A DNA stretch of 64,000 nt, taken from positions 1,008,501-1,072,500 of the forward strand of contig NZ_AP026968.1 of NCBI RefSeq assembly GCF_037076355.1, given 5' to 3'. Positions within the stretch are counted from its first letter, which is position 1. Each line of letters begins with the position of its first letter. This DNA is from Streptococcus parapneumoniae (GTDB taxonomy: Bacteria > Bacillota > Bacilli > Lactobacillales > Streptococcaceae). The translations under genes and the position numbers were made by a program. Under the pieces are notes generated by a model, which was given only the letters and a program-made list of their open reading frames with translations, was not told where the DNA came from and searched no databases. Positions 16,063-23,782 of the stretch are shown in pieces.

Positions 16063-17940
16063 ATGACAATAGATATTAGTGAAGAAAGTTTATCTAAAGA
16101 ATCGGCTGACTTATTAAAAATTCTTTTAAAAGATCGAACGACAAAGAAATCAATTGTTTGGGCTACGCATTCTTATGAATTGTTAGGAAAGGGATTTGCT
16201 CCAAGTGATCGCATCAATCCAAGTAAGGTGACGGGAACCTATGCCAACTTGATTCAACCCAGATCTGAAAAATCCAAATATGAACAAAAAGATCGGACAA
16301 AAATAAGGGCAGAAGTGTTTACACCAACGTGGTTGGTCGCAAAGCAAAATGGATATGTAGAATCAGAATTAGGCTCGTTAAGTCTTGAGGAGTATGTGGA
16401 CTTACGGTGGTTAGAGGTAACTTGTGGTGAAGCACCTTATATGGTAACGCGCTATGATACCGTAACTGGTGAGGAAATTCCATTATCTGAACGAGTTGGT
16501 TTTGTAGATAGAAAATTGCAGCGCATTAGTCGTGAGGTTTCGAACGAAGCTACCTTCTATGAACTTGTAAAAAAAGCTTATCGAGCTTCTTATGGTTATG
16601 AGTATCAAGGAGATTCTCTCCTTTTGGCGCGTGAAAATCTTTTAGCAACATTTGAGGACTACTATCTTGCAAAGATTGGAAATCAACCAACCTTAGAGCA
16701 AAAGAAAGAAATTGCGACTATTATATCCTACAATGTCTTTCAGATGGATGGATTGGAAAAAAATAGTCCTTATTCAGCTAGCCAAGGACAATCTCAACAA
16801 CTAAGCTTGTTTACAGATGAGCTAGAAATTCAAGAAGCAGAAGAATCTAAAACCCAAATCAAAGACTGGAAAAAGAATAAAATGATAGGTTTTGAGCGCC
16901 TATCTAGTGAGGAAAGTGAAATGAAATTTGATGTCGTGATAGGAAATCCGCCTTACCAAGAGGAGGCGCAGGGAACAAGTACAAAGGATATGCCTATATA
17001 TCATAAATTTATTTCAGAATCATACAAAATTTCTAAAAAAGCATCTTTAATAACTCCTGCTAGATTTTTATCAAATGCTGGAGGGACTCCAAAAACTTGG
17101 AATCAACAAATGTTGAATAATCAACATGTAAAGGTATCTTTTTTTGAACAAAAAAGTGGCAATGTTTTTCCTGGAACTGATATTAAAGGTGGGGTAGCAG
17201 TTACTTATTATGATACTGAACAAGAATTTGAACCAATTGAAGTTTTTGTTCCCTTTATAGAAATGAATTCAATTAGAAAAAAAGTTATTAAGAAAAATTT
17301 TGAATCTATTGATCAATTTGTTACTAATAGAGGATCATATCGATATTCTGATTTGATTTATACAGATTTTCCTAATCTTATGAAGAGAGTTTCAGATAGG
17401 AGAGTTGCTTCTAATGCTTTTGAAAAATTGCCTGAATTATTTTTTGATGTTAAACCTGAAGATGGAAATGAGTATATTAAAATATATGGGCGTTTTAATA
17501 ATGAACGTGTATATAAATGGTTTAGAAAAGATTATGTAACATGTCCATCAAATTTTGAAAAGTATAAAATAATTCTTCCAAAAGCAAATGGAAGTGGGGC
17601 GATTGGCGAAGTCCTATCGACCCCCGTCATCGGGTACCCCGTCATCGGGTACACAGAAACGTTTATTTCTGTTGGTGAATTTAATTCTTTAGAAGAAGCC
17701 GAGGCTTGTTTAAAATACATTAAATCTAAGTTTTTGCGCACAATGCTTGGAGTTTTGAAAATTACTCAAGATAATACGAAAGCAGTATGGCATTATATCC
17801 CACTTCAAGACTTTACGGTCAATTCGGACATTGATTGGACACAATCAGTGGCTGATATTGACCGTCAGCTCTATCAAAAATATGGTCTTTCTCCAGAGGA
17901 AATTGCCTTTATTGAGACTCATGTAAGGGAGATGGATTAG
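16063..17940 (+). CDS. N6-adenine DNA methyltransferase of a restriction system
   Basis: About 625 aa, of the Eco57I-like N6-adenine methylase type. Motif X-like VFTP is at residues 85-88, a motif I variant TCGEAPYM around 120-127 (the SAM-binding loop, in place of the usual acidic-Pro-xx-Gly form) and motif IV NPPY at 295-298, in a gamma-like order. The part after NPPY (about 300-560) should hold target recognition; it is clearly more AT-rich than the flanks and contains a perfect in-frame 15-bp tandem repeat. No nuclease motif is visible, so cleavage probably comes from the partner gene at 19023-22277. The start at 16063 follows GAGAGG. Confidence 0.85.
   Translation: MTIDISEESLSKESADLLKILLKDRTTKKSIVWATHSYELLGKGFAPSDRINPSKVTGTYANLIQPRSEKSKYEQKDRTKIRAEVFTPTWLVAKQNGYVESELGSLSLEEYVDLRWLEVTCGEAPYMVTRYDTVTGEEIPLSERVGFVDRKLQRISREVSNEATFYELVKKAYRASYGYEYQGDSLLLARENLLATFEDYYLAKIGNQPTLEQKKEIATIISYNVFQMDGLEKNSPYSASQGQSQQLSLFTDELEIQEAEESKTQIKDWKKNKMIGFERLSSEESEMKFDVVIGNPPYQEEAQGTSTKDMPIYHKFISESYKISKKASLITPARFLSNAGGTPKTWNQQMLNNQHVKVSFFEQKSGNVFPGTDIKGGVAVTYYDTEQEFEPIEVFVPFIEMNSIRKKVIKKNFESIDQFVTNRGSYRYSDLIYTDFPNLMKRVSDRRVASNAFEKLPELFFDVKPEDGNEYIKIYGRFNNERVYKWFRKDYVTCPSNFEKYKIILPKANGSGAIGEVLSTPVIGYPVIGYTETFISVGEFNSLEEAEACLKYIKSKFLRTMLGVLKITQDNTKAVWHYIPLQDFTVNSDIDWTQSVADIDRQLYQKYGLSPEEIAFIETHVREMD
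17622..17651 (+). repeat. Perfect 2 x 15-bp tandem repeat in the methyltransferase
   Basis: CCCCGTCATCGGGTA occurs twice head to tail, giving PVIGYPVIGY in the likely target recognition region. The unit is a multiple of three, so copy-number change keeps the frame. It is strikingly GC-rich for this part of the gene. Confidence 0.9.
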
Positions 17941-17954
17941 AGAAGTATTTTTAT

Positions 17955-17983
17955 TTGACAAATAGCGCTCAGTGATCTATAAT
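17955..17983 (+). promoter_or_regulatory. Consensus promoter upstream of the Abi gene
   Basis: TTGACA (17955-17960), 17-bp spacer, TATAAT (17978-17983): both hexamers perfect. It lies 15 bases after the methyltransferase stop and points into the small RNA described next. Confidence 0.9.
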
Positions 17984-17989
17984 AGACAC

Positions 17990-18032
17990 ATAGGATTAGG
18001 TCAGGAAGCATACGATGCCCTGACCCTTTTTA
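17990..18032 (+). ncRNA. Putative ~45-nt structured RNA or attenuator before the Abi gene
   Basis: Starting about seven bases after the -10, the transcript immediately folds: GGTCAG (17999-18004) pairs with CTGACC, and GCAT with ATGC around an ACG loop, followed by CTTTTTATTTT. This is an intrinsic terminator only about 10 bases from the transcription start, so most transcripts should be tiny RNAs and the rest run on into the Abi gene. Position and form recall the abiF RNA motif described upstream of abiF-type genes (recall, not checked). It could be an antitoxin RNA or an attenuator. Confidence 0.6.
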
Positions 18033-18049
18033 TTTTATAGGAGATAAGT

Positions 18050-19000
18050 TTGAAGGAACATAAAACATTTAATCAACAGTTAACAATCTTAAGAAATAGG
18101 GGTGTTGTAGTCCCAACGAATGGAAAGCCAAAGAGATTTTTAGAACAAGAAAACTATTACAATGTTATAAACGGTTATAAAGATTTATTTTTAGTAAAGG
18201 ACAGCAATAATCGACCTGTTGAACCTGAAATTTATCAAAAAGGAACCCACTTTAACGAACTAAAGGCCTTGTTTTTATTTGATAGAGAGCTAAGGATATT
18301 ATTATTGAAATATTTATTGATATTCGAAAATTCAATAAAGACCACAGTTGCATATGAATTCTCTAAAAAACACCCTCGTAAGAATGCTTATTTAGATATT
18401 GCAAATTTTGTAGACAATGATCCTAAAAAAGTTCTTCAACAAATCTCTATCTTAACCAAGACGATTCATGATAAGGTAGATAGAACTGGCGCTATTAAAC
18501 ATTACATTGAGGAACATGGGGAAGTACCACTTTGGGTTTTAGTTAATTTTCTTACAATGGGAAACATTGCTAATTTTTACAATATTTTAACGGATAGTAC
18601 AAAGAATATCATTGCAAAATTTTATACAGATAAATATAGAACACAAAATAAAGACAATACATTTAGACTATCTAGTGCAGATTTAAGTGCATGTTTGAAA
18701 GTGGCTAATCTAGTTAGAAATATCTGTGCACATGATGAACGACTGTATAATGTTAATTTAAGAAATGTCAGAATATCTCAAATAGCAAATCATTTTGGGA
18801 TAAGGAGATATGATAATAAACGTTTTATAGTGGTTATTCTATTTTTAAAAATTGTACTTGATAAGAAAGATTTTCAAAGATTATATAAAGCTTTAATGAA
18901 TCTATTCAATCAGTATGCTGATGAATTTAAAACTGTAGTGTTTGATGACATTTTAAACACGATGGGAATCGATTTAACAGAGTTAGAAAAATTATCTTAG
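18050..19000 (+). CDS. Abi_2 (AbiD/AbiF-like) HEPN abortive-infection protein
   Basis: A 316-aa protein of the Abi_2 family (Pfam Abi_2), known from lactococcal phage-abortive-infection genes AbiD and AbiF. It begins with the family pattern FNQQLTILRNRGVVV, then LEQENYYNVINGYKDLFL and LFLFDRELRILLLKYLLIFE. Near the end, NLVRNICAHDERLYN carries the HEPN ribonuclease motif Rx4H (Arg223 to His228). An RNA-cleaving toxin role is inferred from this motif. The start is TTG, preceded by AGGAG, which would lower translation. Promoter and terminator-like RNA lie just upstream; the GIY-YIG-helicase gene starts 22 bases after it. Confidence 0.85.
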   Translation: MKEHKTFNQQLTILRNRGVVVPTNGKPKRFLEQENYYNVINGYKDLFLVKDSNNRPVEPEIYQKGTHFNELKALFLFDRELRILLLKYLLIFENSIKTTVAYEFSKKHPRKNAYLDIANFVDNDPKKVLQQISILTKTIHDKVDRTGAIKHYIEEHGEVPLWVLVNFLTMGNIANFYNILTDSTKNIIAKFYTDKYRTQNKDNTFRLSSADLSACLKVANLVRNICAHDERLYNVNLRNVRISQIANHFGIRRYDNKRFIVVILFLKIVLDKKDFQRLYKALMNLFNQYADEFKTVVFDDILNTMGIDLTELEKLS

Positions 19001-19022
19001 TTTTTTAAAAAAAGGAATACTT

Positions 19023-22000
19023 ATGCCAGTAGAAATTAAAACAACTAAAGAAATTCATCCTAAAATCTATGCCTACACTACACCGACGGTAACCAGCAAT
19101 GAGGGCTGGATTAAGATTGGTTATACGGAGCGTGATGTCAGACAACGGATTAAAGAACAAACGCATACAGCTCATATTGATACAGATGTCTTATGGACTG
19201 GAGATGCGACCTATACAGAAGATCCTGATAAGGGTAAAACTTTCAAGGATCATGATTTCCACCATTTCCTTTCTTTTCATGATGTGGAGCGTCGTCCTAA
19301 GACGGAATGGTTCTATTTTAATGGAACTCCTGAAAAATCCAAAAATCTCTTCGATAAGTTTGTTAAGCATGATTTATCAGGTTATCAGCCTGGACAAGGA
19401 CAGGACTATACCTTGCGACAAGAGCAGGAAGAAGCAGTTGCTAATACATTAGCTTATTTCCAAGAACATGCTGGAGGCAAATTTCTCTGGAATGCCAAGC
19501 CACGATTTGGTAAAACCTTGTCTACCTATGACCTAGCTCGTCGAATGGAAGCTGTTAATGTCCTAATTGTAACCAACAGGCCTGCCATTGCTAACTCATG
19601 GTATGATGATTTCGAAACATTCATAGCAGGTCAAACGACTTATAAGTTTGTTTCTGAATCAGACAGCCTTAAGAGTCGTCCAACCTTGTCACGTAAAGAA
19701 TTTGTTGGTATTTTAGATGACGATGTAAGACAACTTGCTTTTATCAGTCTCCAAGACTTGAAAGGCTCTGCTTATCTAGGTGGAGAGCATAACAAACTTA
19801 AATGGGTGACAGATCTCTACTGGGATTTATTGGTTATCGATGAGGCTCACGAAGGAGTTGATACCTTTAAGACAGACCAAGCTTTTAATAAGATTCGGCG
19901 GAATTTCACTCTGCATTTGTCAGGTACACCATTTAAGGCATTGGCCAAAGGAGATTTTACAGAGGATCAAATCTACAACTGGTCTTATGCGGATGAACAG
20001 TCTGCTAAATCGACTTGGTCTTCTGAGCAAGAAGAGGAAAATCCATATGAAACCTTACCTCAGTTAAATCTCTTTACCTATCAAATGTCTCAGATGATTG
20101 GTGAGGAGTTAGAAAAAGGTGTTCAACTGGATGGCGAAAATATCGACTATGCTTTTGACTTGAGTGAATTTTTCGCCACAGATGATAAAGGGAAATTTAT
20201 CCATGAGCAAGATGTCAGAAATTGGTTAGATACTCTATCGAGCAATGAAAAATATCCATTTTCAACTAAAGAACTTCGAAATGAACTCAAGCATACTTTT
20301 TGGCTGTTAGAACGTGTAGCCTCAGCTAAAGCTTTAAAAGCTCTACTAGAAGAACATCCCATCTATGAAAATTATGAGATTGTGTTAGCTGCTGGCGACG
20401 GGCGTATGTCTGAGGATGACGATAAAGTCAAACTCAAATCCTTAGATTTGGTTAGAAAAGCGATAGCAGAGAATGACAAAACCATCACCCTATCCGTCGG
20501 TCAATTGACGACAGGTGTCACTATCCCTGAATGGACGGGCGTATTGATGTTATCAAATTTGAAATCACCTGCACTTTATATGCAGGCCGCCTTCCGTGCT
20601 CAAAATCCTTACTCATGGACCGATAACAAAGGAAATCACTTTCGCAAAGAAAGAGCCTATGTATTTGACTTTGCGCCGGAAAGAACCTTGATTCTCTTTG
20701 ATGAGTTTGCCAACAACTTATCGCTTGCAACTGCAGGAGGCGGCGGGACTTCGACAACTCGTGAAGAAAATATCAGAGAATTACTAAATTTCTTCCCTGT
20801 CATAGCTGAAGATAGTGCTGGTAAGATGGTTGAAATTGATGCTAAGGCGGTTCTAACCATTCCTCGCCAGATAAAAGCTAGAGAAGTTCTTAAACGTGGC
20901 TTTATGTCCAATCTCTTATTTGATAATATCAGCGGTATTTTCCAAGCTAGTCAAACAGTTCTAGACATTTTAAATGAACTCCCAGTTGAAAAGGAAGGGA
21001 AGTTACAAACATCATCTGAACTATTAGACTTTTCAGATGTTACAGTAGATGATGAGGGCAATGCAGTAGTTGACGATGAAATTGTAGTTAATCAGCAAAT
21101 GCGACTTTTTGGTGAAAAAGTCTATGGACTTAGTCAATCTGTGACAGATTTGTTCACTAAGGATGAGGACAGAACTCAAAAACAGCTGGTTAATGATTTG
21201 AGTAAGACGGTTTCTTCAGTGATTGTAGAAGATTTGAAAGGTGAATACAACCTAAAAACTCGGGAAACTGAGCAAATTAAGAAACAAATTACAGTAACAT
21301 TTGAGAATGAAATTCGAAAAAATGATATCGAAAGAAAAATTTCTGAAGCTCATATCAGGGAAGAATTGCAACAACAAATCAAGGAAGCGGTTGATAAGGA
21401 GCAAAAGGATAAGATTCAAGAAAATTTTGAAAAACGTTTAGAAGAAAACAATCTCATTCACAAAGAAAAACTAGAGCAAACACTCAAAAAAGAAGTGGAA
21501 AAAATGCCTGAGAAGTTTATCGAACAGGTTGAGATAAAACGTGTTGAGCAGCTGAAACAATCAGCCCAAGATGAAATTCGGGACCATCTTCGAGGATTTG
21601 CACGAACAATTCCAAGTTTCATCATGGCCTATGGTAATCAATCTCTAACACTTGATAATTTTGATACCTTTGTTCCTGAGCATGTCTTCTTTGAAGTGAC
21701 TGGTATTACGATTGACCAATTTCGTTATTTGAGAGATGGTGGACAAGATTTTGCAGGGCATCTCTTTGATCAAGCAACATTTGATGAAGCAATCCAAGAA
21801 TTTCTTCGCAAGAAAGAGGAGTTGGCGGATTATTTTAAAGATCAAAAAGAAGACATTTTTGACTATATTCCACCGCAGAAGACCAACCAAATTTTCACTC
21901 CTAAACGAGTGGTGAAAAGGATGGTGGATGATTTGGAAAAGGAAAATCCAGGGATTTTTGATGATCCATCTAAGACTTTTATTGATTTATATATGAAGTC

Positions 22001-22277
22001 AGGCCTCTATATTGCAGAATTGGTTAAACGCCTCTATAATAGTGATGGTTTGAAACAATTATTTCCAGATTCTGAAAAACGTTTGAAGCATATTTTAGAG
22101 AATCAGGTTTATGGATTTGCTCCGTCTGAGATTATCTATAATATCTCGACTAATTTTATATTTGGCAATTTTTCTAAATATATCAGTAGGAAGAATTTTG
22201 TTTTAGAAGACACTATTCCAGCAGCTAAAGCAGGAAGAATTCAGGAGTTGGTTGATTCCTATTTTGAAAATAATTAA
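19023..22277 (+). CDS. GIY-YIG / DEAH helicase / methylase-like fusion, restriction component
   Basis: A 1084-aa multidomain protein. N-terminal KIYAYTTPTV and WIKIGYTERDVRQRI (about residues 14-45) form a GIY-YIG nuclease core of the T5orf172 type. A superfamily 2 helicase follows: Walker A with GKT at 163-165, DEAH at 273-276, motif III LSGTPFK and a late motif QAAFRAQNP. About residues 730-860 are a long charged coiled coil. The C-terminus has a methylase-type FTP (958-960) and a motif I-like DLYMKSGLYIAEL but no NPPY. Together with the methyltransferase at 16063 it probably forms a restriction-modification system in which this subunit moves on and cuts DNA. Complete; ATG follows AAGGAA. 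Confidence 0.82.
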   Translation: MPVEIKTTKEIHPKIYAYTTPTVTSNEGWIKIGYTERDVRQRIKEQTHTAHIDTDVLWTGDATYTEDPDKGKTFKDHDFHHFLSFHDVERRPKTEWFYFNGTPEKSKNLFDKFVKHDLSGYQPGQGQDYTLRQEQEEAVANTLAYFQEHAGGKFLWNAKPRFGKTLSTYDLARRMEAVNVLIVTNRPAIANSWYDDFETFIAGQTTYKFVSESDSLKSRPTLSRKEFVGILDDDVRQLAFISLQDLKGSAYLGGEHNKLKWVTDLYWDLLVIDEAHEGVDTFKTDQAFNKIRRNFTLHLSGTPFKALAKGDFTEDQIYNWSYADEQSAKSTWSSEQEEENPYETLPQLNLFTYQMSQMIGEELEKGVQLDGENIDYAFDLSEFFATDDKGKFIHEQDVRNWLDTLSSNEKYPFSTKELRNELKHTFWLLERVASAKALKALLEEHPIYENYEIVLAAGDGRMSEDDDKVKLKSLDLVRKAIAENDKTITLSVGQLTTGVTIPEWTGVLMLSNLKSPALYMQAAFRAQNPYSWTDNKGNHFRKERAYVFDFAPERTLILFDEFANNLSLATAGGGGTSTTREENIRELLNFFPVIAEDSAGKMVEIDAKAVLTIPRQIKAREVLKRGFMSNLLFDNISGIFQASQTVLDILNELPVEKEGKLQTSSELLDFSDVTVDDEGNAVVDDEIVVNQQMRLFGEKVYGLSQSVTDLFTKDEDRTQKQLVNDLSKTVSSVIVEDLKGEYNLKTRETEQIKKQITVTFENEIRKNDIERKISEAHIREELQQQIKEAVDKEQKDKIQENFEKRLEENNLIHKEKLEQTLKKEVEKMPEKFIEQVEIKRVEQLKQSAQDEIRDHLRGFARTIPSFIMAYGNQSLTLDNFDTFVPEHVFFEVTGITIDQFRYLRDGGQDFAGHLFDQATFDEAIQEFLRKKEELADYFKDQKEDIFDYIPPQKTNQIFTPKRVVKRMVDDLEKENPGIFDDPSKTFIDLYMKSGLYIAELVKRLYNSDGLKQLFPDSEKRLKHILENQVYGFAPSEIIYNISTNFIFGNFSKYISRKNFVLEDTIPAAKAGRIQELVDSYFENN

Positions 22278-22307
22278 AAAGAAGGCCGAGTCAAAATTCT
22301 TTGAAAT

Positions 22308-22373
22308 CAGAAAAAACGCATAAGATAAGGTATTGACAATCCTTGGTATTATGCGTTTTATTGTGGGAAGATG
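22308..22373. repeat. Hairpin repeat, copy 1 (acts as bidirectional terminator)
   Basis: AAAACGCATAA...TTATGCGTTTT arms (22313-22359) form a long stem flanked by A- and T-runs. The same element is found at 52784-52850. It lies after the helicase gene and abuts the RUP at 22374. It can end transcription on both strands. Confidence 0.7.
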
Positions 22374-22480
22374 TATAATGGATTGAAATAAGATATGAAC
22401 AAATCGATTAGGAAAGGAAAATTGATTTATAGAAATATTTTAGCAGTCGATACGTACTGTTATAGATTCAATGAACTATA
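22374..22480. repeat. RUP element, 107 bp
   Basis: Ends TATAATGGATTGAA and TTCAATGAACTATA are inverted repeats 107 bp apart, the exact size of RUP. In the opposite orientation the body aligns with the RUP at 11013-11120. Confidence 0.7.
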
Positions 22481-22552
22481 AAATCTGAAGAAAGCAATTT
22501 TTAACCAGATCTTAGAAGCAGTTGTGTACTACTCTAACTTCAACCTACTATA
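22481..22552. repeat. Truncated second RUP copy
   Basis: 72 bp ending TTCAACCTACTATA, similar to the last part of the preceding RUP (GCAGT...GTACT...TTCAA...ACTATAA). Two RUP ends therefore lie in tandem, filling the 325-base gap between the helicase gene and ldh together with the hairpin and the ldh terminator. Confidence 0.55.
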
Positions 22553-22554
22553 AT

Positions 22555-22591
22555 ACAGAAAAAACAACTCCCTGATGATTCAAGGAGTTGT
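22555..22591 (-). terminator. ldh terminator
   Basis: ACAACTCC (22564-22571) and GGAGTTGT (22584-22591) arms with a T-run on the minus strand, just after the ldh stop. Confidence 0.85.
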
Positions 22592-22602
22592 CTATAGTTA
22601 AA

Positions 22603-23669
<1,067 letters not shown>

Positions 23670-23739
23670 GAATATGCCTTATAGTTCTCAATGTAAACGT
23701 TTTAGTGGTTTAGAGGCTGAAATAGATGGGAATTTATGG

Positions 23740-23745
23740 TATAAT
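23740..23745 (+). promoter_or_regulatory. gyrA extended -10
   Basis: TGG then TATAAT, 37 bases before the gyrA ATG. The -35 is weak. Confidence 0.65.
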
Positions 23746-23782
23746 GTTGTTACTTACTAATTGTGAAATGAGGCATTTATTA

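Noticed and set aside
17951-18049. tRNA or larger riboswitch before the Abi gene
   Set aside because: The transcript is too short and forms only a single terminator hairpin; no tRNA arms or aptamer-sized region.
22278-22602. Degenerate transposase gene between the helicase gene and ldh
   Set aside because: No frame shows transposase motifs; the gap is explained by a hairpin repeat, RUP copies and the ldh terminator.
23726-23782. Longer N-terminus for gyrA
   Set aside because: The region contains the TATAAT -10; the family begins MQDKNLVN.
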